DNA of 64,000 nucleotides from Spiroplasma chinense (GTDB lineage Bacteria; Bacillota_I; Bacilli_A; Mycoplasmatales; Mycoplasmataceae). The notes beneath the pieces are model-generated. The model was given only the letters and a program-made list of their open reading frames with translations. It did not search any database and was not told where the DNA came from. Both the position numbers and the translations under genes were made by a program. Below, piece after piece: positions 12,882 through 26,078 of the stretch (position 1 is the stretch's first letter; every line of letters starts with the position of its first letter). The stretch lies in contig NZ_CP043026.1 of assembly GCF_008086545.1 (NCBI RefSeq), positions 1-64,000 on the forward strand, given 5' to 3'.

Positions 12882-13609
12882 TGAAAGTTGTAAACGATGT
12901 TTTAGGATATAAGAATTTAAAAATATATCAGGAGACTGATATGTTTTCTTTTTCTTTAGATTCTATTTTGTTGGCCAGGTTTTATAAACCAAAATCTAAA
13001 GAAAAAATAATTGGAGATTTTGGTACCAACAATGCAATCATTCCTTTGATAGTTTCAAATTACATAAATAAAGATTCAAAAATTTATGGAATCGATATCC
13101 AAAAAGAAGCTGTGAAAATTGCAAAAGAAAATGTTGAGTTAAATAATTTACAAGAGAAAATTGAAATAATAAATCAAGATATTAACGAATATGTTAAAGA
13201 TAAAAATAATTTTTTTGATGTAATTTATTCAAACCCTCCTTATTTCAAAGTACAACAAGATTCTAATTTAAATAAGAAAAGTGATTTTTTAATTCCTGCT
13301 CGACATGAAACACACTTGAAGCTAGAGCAATTAATTTATAGTGCAAAAGTTGCTCTAAAAAATGGCGGAAGGTTTGTTATGGTTCATTTAATTGAAAGAA
13401 TGGATGAGATCATTTACTTACTTAAAAAAAATAATTTTGCAGTAAAAAATATTCAAGTAGTTTATTCAAAGGAAAAACAAGACGCTAAGAAAATTTTAAT
13501 TGACGCTATAAATGATGGAAATGAAGGAATGAAATTTTTACCTCCACTTTACGTTCATAAAGATAACGGTGATTACACAGAACAAGTTTTAGAAATGTTT
13601 GGTGATTAA
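12881..13609 (+). CDS. trmN6: tRNA1(Val) (adenine37-N6)-methyltransferase-like
   Basis: SAM-dependent N6-adenine methyltransferase of the TrmNF/YfiC (YabB) family. 242 aa. SAM-binding region IGDFGTNNAIIPL (about 43-55, the usual G-x-G is replaced), acidic loop IYGIDIQKEA and the catalytic NPPY in YSNPPYF. The family in Bacillus is encoded in the same tmk-holB-yabB interval, which supports the call. Substrate (tRNA A37) is inferred from the family. Confidence 0.85.
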   Translation: MKVVNDVLGYKNLKIYQETDMFSFSLDSILLARFYKPKSKEKIIGDFGTNNAIIPLIVSNYINKDSKIYGIDIQKEAVKIAKENVELNNLQEKIEIINQDINEYVKDKNNFFDVIYSNPPYFKVQQDSNLNKKSDFLIPARHETHLKLEQLIYSAKVALKNGGRFVMVHLIERMDEIIYLLKKNNFAVKNIQVVYSKEKQDAKKILIDAINDGNEGMKFLPPLYVHKDNGDYTEQVLEMFGD

Positions 13610-14761
13610 ATGAAGATCGACACAAGTAAAAAATATATAGTTGGACTCTCTGGGGGACCTGACAGTATTTATATGTTAAATGAACTTTCTAAAATTATAG
13701 ACAATCAAAACATAATTGCTTGTCATGTTAATTACAATTACAGAAGTGACTCTAATATAGATCAACAAATTTGTGAAAAATTTTGCAAAGCAAAAGGAAT
13801 AAAATTACTAATAAAAAACATCGAACAAAGTTATGATAAGTTAAAAGAAAACTTCGAATCTTGAGCTAGAGAACAAAGGTATGACATGTTTTATAAAGTG
13901 GGAAAAGAAAATGGAATTGACACTATTCTAATTGCTCACAATTTAAATGATGATATTGAAACTTTTCTAATGCAAAAGCAAAAAAATATAAAACCAAAAT
14001 ATTATGGAATAAACAAAAATTCGAGCTATAAAGATTTGAAAATAATAAGACCAATAATTGAGGTAAAAAAAAGTGAGATATTAAACTCTTTAAAAGAACA
14101 AAATATAACTTATGCAGTTGATACTACAAATTCTGATACCAAATATACTAGAAACAAAATTAGAAGTGAATTAAAAGAAGATGATTTCTTTGATTTACAA
14201 GGAGAAAAAGAAAAACTAAACTCTGATTTAGAAACTCTAAATAACTTAATAAAAGAATTAGGGCCAACAAGAATAGAAATAAAACTACTTAAAGAGAATA
14301 GTGAATTTGGTGAAAGATTGATTTTTCAAAAAATTGAAGAATGTGGTTTGGGTCATTTGTTTTATAAAAGAAAAAAATCTACATTAAAAGAAATATATAA
14401 GCAATTGGTCTCAAATAAGTCAAAAATAATAATCCAAATTGAAGACTTAGAGATATGTAAAAATAATAAATATGCCTATATTTATAACAAAGCAGTTTTC
14501 AAATTCTTTGATATGAAAATCGAAGAATTTGATAAGGATAAATATCCGTTTATTTTGAATTTAAATGATTTTGATAAGATTGATCATAGTAAAGACTTAA
14601 GAATAAGCAACAATTTTGAGACATTACAAAATCAGTTAACTTACAAAGGTTATCCGTTAATTGAGGTTTTTAATAGGAATAAAATACCTGAAATAGAGAG
14701 AAAATTTGTAATAATTATTTATAATTATTACAATAAAAATGTTATTAATAATATAATTTAA
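13610..14761 (+). CDS. tilS: tRNA(Ile)-lysidine synthetase
   Basis: Attaches lysine to C34 of tRNA-Ile(CAU), changing codon and charging identity. 383 aa. PP-loop SGGPDS (about residues 14-19) and HNLNDDIETFLMQ, the family's second motif. TGA-Trp at 13862-13864. The ATG directly follows the preceding stop (TAA ATG). Upstream of ftsH as in Bacillus, but the hpt gene usually found between them is absent. Confidence 0.93.
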
Positions 14762-14801
14762 GTGTAAAATTAAATAGAATGTCTTAGAAAATGGTGAAAT
14801 A

Positions 14802-16685
<1,884 letters not shown>

Positions 16686-16687
16686 GA

Positions 16688-16719
16688 AAAATAAAATCAC
16701 CAATAGGTGATTTTATTTT
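16688..16719 (+). terminator. ftsH terminator
   Basis: 14-bp stem AAAATAAAATCACC with GGTGATTTTATTTT around a 4-nt loop, right after the ftsH stop. The right arm supplies the U-tract. Confidence 0.85.
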
Positions 16720-16763
16720 GTAAAAAAAGTATAATTAGAAAAGCAAAATAGGAGGTCCAAATT

Positions 16764-17624
16764 ATGGATATGGAAATTAGAGCAATAAGTGACGACTATA
16801 ACGTTAAAATGGCAGTTGTAGATATTAGTGAGTCACTTGATGAAATAATAAAATTACAAAAAACAAATCCTTTAGCATCAGTTGCTTTAGGTAGAACTAT
16901 CGTGGCAAACGCACTTTTAAGTTTAAGTGTAAAAGATGGAAGTAAAATGACAACAAACATTAATGGTATGGGACTTGGAGGAACTATAATTGCAGAATTC
17001 CAAAATAATGCAGTTAGAGGTTACATTGAAAATCCAAACTTTGACATAGCAGATATTATTGAAGATGAAGGAAGTCCACTTTCTCAAGTAGTAGGTAAAA
17101 ATGGATTCTTACAAGTATCAAGAGATAATGGCGGAAGTGAACCTTATACTTCAAGAGTTGAATTAATTTCTGGTGAAGTAAATATGGATTACATGTATTA
17201 CTTACAACAATCAGATCAAGTTCATTCATTAATTACAACTACTGTGGAAATTAATGATGATGGTTCAATTAAAAAAGCTTGTGGAATTATTATGCAATTA
17301 TTGCCAGATTTCAAAGAAGAAGCAATTGATGATATTGAAGAAAAAATTGGTTCATTAGATCACTTGAAAAAAACTTTAGTAGATTCAACAAACTATGAAT
17401 CTTTATTGAAAGAAATTTGTCCTGATGCAAAAGTTTTAGGGGTAAATCAATTGAAATTTGAATGTACTTGTAACTTAAAAAAAGTTATGGATTCAATCAA
17501 AATGCTTGGAGCAGAAGAAATCACAAAAGCAATCAATGAAGGAGAAGAAGTTGAAGTTATTTGTGATTTCTGTAAAAAACAATACCTTATTAAACCTGAG
17601 GAATTAAAAACACTTTTAAATTAA
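16764..17624 (+). CDS. hslO: Redox-regulated chaperone Hsp33
   Basis: Holdase activated when its zinc cysteines are oxidised. 286 aa. The C-terminal zinc center is complete: C-x-C (about Cys234, Cys236) and C-x-x-C (about Cys267, Cys270). Start at MDMEIRAI, 7 nt after AGGAGG. In Bacillus hslO also follows ftsH, so the neighbourhood is conserved. Confidence 0.95.
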   Translation: MDMEIRAISDDYNVKMAVVDISESLDEIIKLQKTNPLASVALGRTIVANALLSLSVKDGSKMTTNINGMGLGGTIIAEFQNNAVRGYIENPNFDIADIIEDEGSPLSQVVGKNGFLQVSRDNGGSEPYTSRVELISGEVNMDYMYYLQQSDQVHSLITTTVEINDDGSIKKACGIIMQLLPDFKEEAIDDIEEKIGSLDHLKKTLVDSTNYESLLKEICPDAKVLGVNQLKFECTCNLKKVMDSIKMLGAEEITKAINEGEEVEVICDFCKKQYLIKPEELKTLLN

Positions 17625-17640
17625 AAAGTGTTATAATCTT
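17607..17640 (+). promoter_or_regulatory. Hairpin and promoter before the ABC ATPase gene
   Basis: The last codons of hslO form a stem (AACACTTTT/AAAAAGTGTT) without a proper T-run. It is immediately followed by TATAAT (17633-17638), a likely -10 for the next gene, whose ATG is at 17675. Confidence 0.45.
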
Positions 17641-17674
17641 AGAGACGTTATTTAACTTTCATAAAGGAGTAATT

Positions 17675-18778
17675 ATGGAAGAAAAAGATATTGTATTAGC
17701 TGAAGAAGCTAATACAGAAGCAGCAAATGTTGATGCTAATAAAGAGGTTAAAGATGAAAAACCTCAAAAAGATGAGAAAGTAAAGAAAGAAAAACCAGCT
17801 AAAGAAGAAAAAGTTAAGAAAGAAAAACCTGCAAAGGAAGAAAAAGTAAAAGCTGAAAAACCTAAAAAAGACAAAAAAGTGAAAGAACCATCAGAACCTT
17901 TAGTGAGAGAATTCAAACATATTGAATTACCACCAGTTACTGATGAAGGTGTAAAAGGTCATAGACAAAAATTAAGATTACAAAGACAATTTACATCAAA
18001 ACACTCAAAAGAAATTTTAGGTGGAAACATTATTTCTACAACTGGTGCTAAACCAGATGTTGACAAATATGTTATTGAACTTAAAAATGTTAAGAAAAAC
18101 TATGTTACTGGAGATATCCTATCACCAGTTCTTAAAGGTGTAGATTTACAAGTTGAAAGAGGTAAATTTATCGTTATTCTTGGACCATCTGGATCAGGGA
18201 AAACAACTTTACTTAACACAATTTCAGGTTTAGATAAAGCTAATGAAGGGGATGTTTTCGTTTTAGGAAACAACCTAACACTTTTAAAAGATTCTCACTT
18301 AACAAAATTTAGAAGAGAAAATGTTGGGTTTATTTTCCAACAATATAACTTACTTTCAAACCTAACTGCAAAAGAAAATGCAGAAGTTGGGGAAAACTTA
18401 AGTAGAACTAAAGATGGAGCTATGTCAATTGAAGATATCTTCAAAACAATTGGTATGGAAGAACAAATCAACAAATACCCTCACCAAATGTCAGGGGGAC
18501 AACAACAAAGGGTTTCTATTGCGAGAGCGCTTGCTAAAAACCCAGAAATTCTATTTGGAGATGAACCAACCGGAGCTCTTGATGAAGAAATGGGTAGAAA
18601 AGTTCTTGAAATTTTAGTTAAAGTTAAAGATACTTACAATACAACAGTTATTGTTGTTACTCACAACCCTAACATTTCTGAAATTGGAGATACAGTTATT
18701 CATGTTAAAAACGGACTTATTGATTCTGTTAAAAATAACCCAAATCCAAAAAAACCATCAGACATTGACTGATCTTAA
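17675..18778 (+). CDS. ABC transporter ATP-binding protein with Lys/Glu-rich N-terminus
   Basis: 367 aa. Residues about 30-75 are tandem E-K-P-A-K-E-E-K-V-K type repeats predicted to be disordered or coiled. From about residue 130 a MacB/LolD-type ATPase follows: Walker A GPSGSGKTT, Q-loop FQQYNLL, signature MSGGQQQR, Walker B ILFGDEPTGALD and H-loop VTHN. Such ATPases pair with FtsX/MacB-like permeases, but none is adjacent, so the partner must be elsewhere. The last Trp codon is TGA (18770-18772), then TAA. Substrate unknown. Confidence 0.9.
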
Positions 18779-18782
18779 TATC

Positions 18783-18816
18783 AAAAAAAACAGATTCAAT
18801 TTGAATCTGTTTTTTT
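18783..18816. terminator. Bidirectional terminator
   Basis: Stem CAGATTCA/TGAATCTG flanked by A-run and T-run. It serves the plus-strand ABC gene and the convergent minus-strand oxidoreductase gene, whose stop is at 18817-18819. Confidence 0.85.
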
Positions 18817-19878
18817 CTATTTTTTAAAAGTTGATTTGTAATCCACTGGATGGAATCATGGGTTCACAGCTCATTTATATAATTCTTTATCCATTTCTTC
18901 GACAGTTAATAAATCTGTCATCACAAGACTTGGGTTATAAATTTGAGCCCTTCCAACTGCTACAAAAGGAATATCTTTGTTTAAAGCAAATTCTATTTCC
19001 TCTCTAGTTTGAAATTCCCCAACAACAATAATGTTCTTTTTGGTTCATGACAAAACTGTTTCAGCATAAGGTATTCTAAACATTTTAGTTTCTGGTTTTG
19101 AGGGATTAGAAACAATATCTCTTCTCCCAATGGTTTCACCACTTGATAGATGAAAATAAGTTACTAAGTTTTCAATTTTTTCAACAAGTGGTTTAAATTC
19201 AGAAATGTCAAATTTAGAATCTTTCATATCATCAGAAATACTAAATCTTATTCCTACTGGAATTTTAACTTCTGAGTTTATTCTCTCTAAAACAGTTATC
19301 AGCATTTTGCTTCTTTCAAAAATATCTTCACTTTTAATTAAGTCATTTAATTGAGGATGAATCAATTCGCTAATTAAGAAACCATGAGCTGCGTGAATTT
19401 CTACAAAGTCTAAACCAGCAATTTTTGCACGTTGTGCAGCTTTCACAAAACAGTCTTCAATTCTTTTTAAATTTTCTTCATCTAAAAGTGAATAATTTTC
19501 TTTTGCTAAATATGTGTAAAAATTTGTAGCTCCAAATGTTGGTTCCTCAAGTTCAGCTTTTGCACCAGCATGATTTAATTGAACACCCACAACTGCTCCA
19601 GCATCATGAGAAAGTTTTGCTATTTTTTTAAAACCTTCTATATGTTCATCTTTTCAAAGACCTAAATCTCTTGGGCGAATTCTACCTTCGCTTGATACAG
19701 CAGTTGATTCAATTATTATAGTTCCAACTCCCCCATAAGCTCTAGCTCCATAATGTTGAATGTGAAAATCTGATACAAATCCATCATCTGCCATTAAAGT
19801 ATCCATTGGTGGTAAAACCACTCTGTTTCTAGATGTTACTCCATTAATTAGTTCTACCTTATCGTTAATTTTGTACAT
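18817..19878 (-). CDS. NADH:flavin oxidoreductase, old yellow enzyme family (copy 1)
   Basis: 353-aa FMN-dependent ene-reductase-like TIM barrel. The YqjM-type catalytic pair H-A-A-H is present (VEIHAAHGFLISELIHPQLN), with the FMN-region GVQLNHAGAK. The position of YqjM's redox-tuning Cys (near residue 20) reads PPMDT here. The ATG at 19878 lies 9 nt after AAGGAG; an in-frame TTG 9 nt upstream touches the ribosome site and was rejected. TGA-Trp at 19651-19653 and 19045-19047. A closely related copy lies directly upstream. The physiological substrate is unknown. Confidence 0.9.
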
Positions 19879-19949
19879 TTTTTTCAACTCCTTAATATAA
19901 AACTGTACAAAACAATTTTATTATAATTTGATAAAAATAATTTAAAAAA

Positions 19950-19987
19950 CTAAAAAATCAGACTCGTTGCTGAGTCTGATTTTTTAG
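19950..19987. terminator. Terminator of oxidoreductase copy 2
   Basis: 16-bp stem CTAAAAAATCAGACTC / GAGTCTGATTTTTTAG with a 6-nt loop. The stop codon of the minus-strand gene is inside the stem, so translation to the end would compete with hairpin folding. Confidence 0.85.
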
Positions 19988-21033
19988 TTGCTTGAGTAAT
20001 CTTTGGGATTAAATCAAGGATTGTTATTTCAATGATAAGTACCTTTTTCTAACTCTTCTTTTTTTAGCAAACTATTAATTACAAGGTTCGGGTTAAAAAT
20101 TTGTTCTCTTCCAATTGCTATGAAGGGAATGTTTTTATTTAAAGCATATTCAACATCTTCTCTGGTCTTAAATTCTCCAACTGTTATAACATTCTTTTTA
20201 GTTCATTTTAAGACTAGTTCAGCATATGGAACTTTATAAAGTCTGCTTTCAATGTTATTGTTTTCGCTTGGTGGTTTTACACCAATAGTACCACCACTTG
20301 ATATATGGAAATATTCAACAAAAGGATCTAATGCTTTTATTAACGGTTCAAATTCTTTTGGTTGAAAACCTGTGTTTTCCACATCATCACCAAGACTTAA
20401 TCTTATACCAACTGGTATTGAAATATTTTCTTTAATCTCTTTTACTATCTCTAAAATAATTTTTGCTCTTTCTAAAATGTTGTCACTTTCAATTACATTG
20501 TTAAGTTTGGGGTGAATAAATTGATTTAATAAATATCCGTGAGCTGCATGGATTTCTACAAAGTCTAAACCAGCAGTTTTTGCTCTTTTTGCAGCACTTA
20601 CAAAACTTTGTTTTATTCGTTCAGACTCTATTTCATTTACCAAACTATAATCACTGGTCAATGAAATTTGATAAAAGTTTGTTGCACCATAAATTTTTCC
20701 TTCAAGTTCAGCTTTTGCACCAGCATGATTTAATTGAACACCCACAACTGCTCCAGCATCATGAGAAAGTTTTGCAATTCTTTTAAAACCTTCTATGTGT
20801 TCATCTTTTCAAAGACCTAAATCTCTTGGACGAATTCTACCTTCACTTGATACTGCAGTCGATTCAATTATTATAGTTCCAACTCCCCCATAAGCTCTAG
20901 CTCCATAATGTTGAATGTGAAAATCTGATACAAATCCATCATCTGCCATTAAAGTATCCATTGGTGGTAAAACTATTCTGTTTCTAGATGTTAGGTTTTT
21001 TATTAGTTCTACTTTGTCATTTATTTTATACAT
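19984..21033 (-). CDS. NADH:flavin oxidoreductase, old yellow enzyme family (copy 2)
   Basis: 349 aa, paralogue of the downstream gene. The first 75 residues are nearly identical to copy 1 (PPMDTLMADDGFVSDFHIQH block). The middle and C-terminal parts differ widely, although the catalytic VEIHAAHGYLLNQFIHP segment is kept. Own ribosome site (GAGGAG) and own terminator, so the copies are probably separate transcription units. The patchy similarity suggests gene conversion of the 5' part or selection on the FMN-binding N-terminus. Confidence 0.9.
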
Positions 21034-21146
21034 TTAATTTACTCCTCTCTTTTCCCTTATATTTTAAAGGTTTAAAATAAAAAAAGAAACTTATAGATAT
21101 TGCCTTAAAGGCAAAGAGTTAAGGAATATGCTTGTGTTCTGATTTC

Positions 21147-21185
21147 AAAAAAACAAAATCTTAATGAGATTTTGTTTTTTTGTTG
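21147..21185. terminator. Isolated terminator-like hairpin
   Basis: AAAAAAACAAAATCT / AGATTTTGTTTTTTT with a 5-nt loop. It stands in the 270-bp gap between the divergent oxidoreductase and DUF1904 genes, with no gene immediately before it on either strand. It may insulate the two or end a short unrecognised transcript (about 21060-21150). Confidence 0.6.
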
Positions 21186-21301
21186 TCTATTCTTTTGCTT
21201 TTATTACAAAAAAAGTTTAAAATCATTTTAGAGTTATTACTTAATTTTAAATTATCAATTTAAAAAAGAGATATAATCAATTTGTAAAGGTGGGAAAACA
21301 A

Positions 21302-21616
21302 ATGCCAATTTTTAGTTTTAGAGGCGTATCTGACGCAAGGATACAAGAATATTTTAAAAAAACAGGAGAACTTGCTCAATTAATCAACGCAGAAGTTGAA
21401 CAATTCGTTTTCTGATCAGAACCAGTTACATTAATTGGGAATGGTTATGAAAAAGATGCAATCTTTATTTCAATAGATTGAATGGGGAGACCATTGAAGC
21501 AAGACGCCGTAGCTAAACACATTCAGGAGTTTTTCGGCGCAGATTCAAAAAATATCTATATTAAATTTACTGAGGTTAACAGCTTCTTATACTTAAACGG
21601 AGAAGTTGTCGGCTAA
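21302..21616 (+). CDS. DUF1904 family protein
   Basis: 104 aa; too short for many gene callers and containing TGA-Trp codons. The N-terminus MPIFSFRGVSDARIQEYF resembles the small cytosolic DUF1904 proteins of Firmicutes, which look like 4-oxalocrotonate-tautomerase-fold proteins with an N-terminal Pro2. Promoter TATAAT at 21272-21277; ribosome site AAAGGTGGG. The stop is 3 nt before dusB, so it is probably the first gene of the dusB-lysS unit. Function unknown. Confidence 0.75.
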
Positions 21617-21619
21617 ACG

Positions 21620-22594
21620 ATGAAAATCAAAAATGTTGATATAAAAGGTAAAGTATTTCTAGGTCCAATGGCTGGAACTACCAATGCAGCCTTTAGAATA
21701 ATTTGTAAAGAAAAAGGGGCATCTCTGGTTTATGCAGAGATGGTTAGTACTGAAGGATTGGTCCACAATAACAAGAAGACAAAGACCATGATAGAAGTTT
21801 CTGATTTAGAACACCCGATTTCTTTACAAATTTTTGGTTTTGATGCAAATTCGTTTGTTCAAGCAGCCAAAATAGTTGAAGAATTTTCAGAATGTGACAT
21901 TATAGATATAAATATGGGTTGTCCTGCACCAAAAGTTGCTTTGCGTAGTCAAGCGGGAGCAAATCTTTTAAAACACCCGCAAAGAGTTGGCGAAGTTATT
22001 AAAGCTGTTGTAGATAATACATCAAAACCAGTCACAGTTAAAATGAGAATAGGTTGAGATGAAGACAACAAGAATGTAGTTGAACTTGCAAAAATCGCAG
22101 AAGCAAACGGAGCATCTGCAATAGCAATTCATGCAAGAACAAGAACGCAGTTTTATACTGGTAAAGCAGATTGAACTTGAATAAAAAAAGTTAAAGAAGC
22201 TGTAAAAATTCCTGTAATTGGAAATGGTGATGTGGTCGACGGACCAACTGCTAAAAAAATGTTGGATGAAACTGGTTGTGATGCAATAATGGTTGCAAGA
22301 GCAGCTCAAGGAAATCCATGAATTTTTAGAGAAATTCAACATTACTTAGATACTGGTGAAGAACTTGAAAAACCATCTTATGAAGAATGAAAAGAAACAA
22401 TTCTAAGACACTCAGATCTTTTGATTGAAATGCGTGGAGAAGAATTTGCAATGAGAGAAATGCGGAAGCAAATGTTGTGATACATCGCAGTCCTTGGAAG
22501 AACACCAAAGACTTTGGAAATGAAAAGATACGCAACAGAATTACAAACAATAAACGATATTAAAAATATATTTGAAATATATGAAAAAAATTAG
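21620..22594 (+). CDS. dusB: tRNA-dihydrouridine synthase
   Basis: FMN enzyme reducing uridine in tRNA D-loops. 324 aa TIM barrel. Motifs: LGPMAGTTNAAFR (FMN phosphate region) and INMGCPAPKV with the catalytic Cys (about residue 100). TGA-Trp codons throughout. In Bacillus a dus gene also precedes lysS. lysS starts 12 nt after the stop. Confidence 0.93.
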
Positions 22595-22606
22595 GAGAAG
22601 AAAACA

Positions 22607-24115
<1,509 letters not shown>

Positions 24116-24121
24116 TGAAAA

Positions 24122-25126
24122 ATGAAATATGGAATCTCACTAGGATACACTTCTAAGTTAAACTTGAAAGAAACAGTTGAAGCAATAAGTGTTACAAAAA
24201 ATCTTTTAAAAGAATCTTTGAAAAAAAATTTTAACTTAATTGAAGTTGGTTCTTCAATTGTCACAGAGAAAAACATTTGATTAAATGATGACTCTCAACA
24301 AACAAGAAGACCGATAGATTTTGATGCACCTTCAAATTTTGAATATGGTGAACTATTACAAACCAATAATAAATGAAGAAGATATTTTTTATACAAAGCA
24401 GAAATGTCAGAAAATGATCAAGGAATTTTTACAGACTTTACAACAGTTGCAAGGGATGCAAAAATTAATAATGTAACTTCTTTGACATTTGAAGAATTTG
24501 GAATGGAAATTGTAAAGTCTGAATATGATGTTGAAGTTATAAAAGATATTATTGTAAAAATTTTTGAAACAGTAACTCGAGTTGATTATAAAGTTTCTAA
24601 AATGTTTGATGTTCTTGAAGATAAACATTTTGGTGAGACATTAACTTTTATTACTTATAAAAAATTAAGAGACTTGTATCCTTTGTTAACTTTCAAAGAA
24701 AGGTTAACAAAGTTTGGAAAAGATAACGGAGCTTTTGTTCTACAAAACTTTGTTGAAAAAATGTTTAACCAAAATGATGTTGAACAATTCTCAAGTGACG
24801 TTTTTGATTTTGAAACTTATTCAAAAATTTATTACTATAACAAAAGTTGTGAAAAAGTTATGGGACTAGGTTATGTTTCTTTTCAAGTTGATAGAGAAAT
24901 GTTGAAAAGACAAAACAACATTTTGAAAGAAACTCAAAAAAGTCAAACACAATATAATCACCTTGTAAAATCAAATGAATTACCTTTAACAATTAGTGCA
25001 GGAATTTTTATCAACAGAATGCTTATAGGAACTTTAGAAAAACAACATATTGCAGAAGTTCACTCTTCAATATGAGATCAAGAGTTCATAGATTACTGTG
25101 AGACCAATAAAATAAAAATACTTTAA
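24122..25126 (+). CDS. AsnA-like protein (aspartate-ammonia ligase family, divergent)
   Basis: 334 aa, against about 330 for AsnA. Parts align with asparagine synthetase A, a class II tRNA-synthetase-like enzyme: FNLIEVGSSIV at the start of the core, KWRR-x-x-L (about 84-90), GIFTDFTTVARDAKI (about 101-115), a YPLL-x-x-K-E-R segment, and a motif-3-like NELPLTISAGIFINRM with the ATP-binding Arg. Several residues expected for aspartate activation look replaced (the usual Q-x-D after the V-x-V-D strand, and the SSMGIR region). It may be a working but divergent ligase or a repurposed paralogue. It follows lysS by 6 nt and probably shares its transcript. Confidence 0.72.
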
Positions 25127-25155
25127 CAATCACAAAATGTGATTGTTTTTTTATT
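25127..25155 (+). terminator. Terminator after the AsnA-like gene
   Basis: ACAATCAC / GTGATTGT stem with an AAAAT loop and seven Ts, ending the dusB-lysS-AsnA-like unit. Confidence 0.85.
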
Positions 25156-25180
25156 TATAATCATTAGGTAGGTGGTAAGT

Positions 25181-25810
25181 ATGATAGATGTAATTATTTT
25201 GGCAGCAGGAACAAGTCAAAGATTTGGAAGCGACAAACTTTTAGAAATTGTTGAAGGTAAGAAATTATTAACCATGACAATATCTGCTTTCGAAAATACA
25301 AAGGAAATAAAAAAATTTATAATAGTGGGAAATAAAAATAATCAAGATTGAATTTTAGATTTCATAAAAGAAAAAGGATATACTTTTGTTCTCGGGGGAG
25401 AAACAAGAAGTGAATCTGTTTCTAAAGGTTTGGAAAAAGTAGAATCGGATTTTGTTTTGATTCATGATGGAGCAAGACCATTTGTTTCTACAACTTTAAT
25501 AAAAAACATTAGTACTGAAATAATGACCAAAGATTTAGATTGTGTAGTTCCTGTTTTAAAAGTTACAAACTGTTTAAAAAATATAAATGGAAAAGTGACA
25601 ACAGTAGATAGAGATGATTTTGTTATGAGTCAAACGCCACAAGCTTTTAAAACAGTTTCAATAAAAAAAGAATTTGAAAATTTTGATAAAAACTGATTTG
25701 ATGATTGCCAAGCTTTAGAAGGAAAATCTTATAAAATTCAAACGATCCAGGGAGATTTGAAGAATATAAAAATTACTTATAAAGACGATATTATAAATCT
25801 TGCTAGATAA
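25181..25810 (+). CDS. ispD: 2-C-methyl-D-erythritol 4-phosphate cytidylyltransferase
   Basis: MEP-pathway enzyme that makes CDP-methylerythritol on the way to isoprenoids. 209 aa. Nucleotidyltransferase signature IILAAGTSQRFGSDK (about 4-18), HDGARPFV and the family's DRDDFVMSQTPQAF. Start ATG after AGGTGGTAAGT. The alternative, a TarI-like CDP-ribitol enzyme, is unlikely in a wall-less cell. No other isoprenoid gene is in the window. Confidence 0.88.
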
Positions 25811-25834
25811 AATTTTAAAATTATATGATATTAT

Positions 25835-25937
25835 TTATTTAACCAATTTATTGGTTAAGCATGAAGCGGCTTCTGTCGTAGTCGGTCTAGGATACGTTCA
25901 AAAACTGGCGGAAAAAAAGAGGTAAAACTCTTTTTTT
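25835..25937 (+). ncRNA. Candidate small structured RNA
   Basis: An unusually GC-rich stretch for this genome, between ispD and the rpsF promoter. Local hairpins are AACCAATTTATTGGTT, GAAG-CG-GCTTC and pairing possibilities in GTCGTAGTCGGTCTAG. It ends in a perfect intrinsic terminator (AAAAAAAGAG/CTCTTTTTTT, 25912-25937). A TATGATATTAT sequence near 25825 could be its -10. It does not fold as a tRNA and I do not recognise the family. Confidence 0.45.
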
Positions 25938-26007
25938 CTTTTTGTTCATAGTTAAAAAAACTTAATTTGTCAATAACTTAATAAAAAAGTTAAAAATAAT
26001 ATATAAT

Positions 26008-26070
26008 TATATTTGCGAGTTAATGTTTATTAACTCCTTGCCTTGAATAAGGCCAAAGACCATAAGGAGA
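26008..26070 (+). promoter_or_regulatory. rpsF leader, possible S6/S18 autoregulatory structure
   Basis: Between a TATAAT-type -10 (near 26000) and rpsF lie two hairpins: GAGTTAAT-GTTT-ATTAACTC, and GCCTT-GAAT-AAGGC followed by a CCATAAGG element near the ribosome site. Leaders at this position in other bacteria bind the S6:S18 complex. The structure here is consistent with that, but I could not match the consensus base by base. Confidence 0.4.
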
Positions 26071-26078
26071 ATTTTTAT

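Noticed and set aside
19879-19887. TTG at 19887 as start of oxidoreductase copy 1
   Set aside because: It abuts the AAGGAG site with no spacing; the ATG at 19878 aligns with the start of copy 2.
25835-25937. tRNA gene
   Set aside because: No acceptor stem pairing, no GTTCRA T-loop in register and no anticodon arm could be placed.
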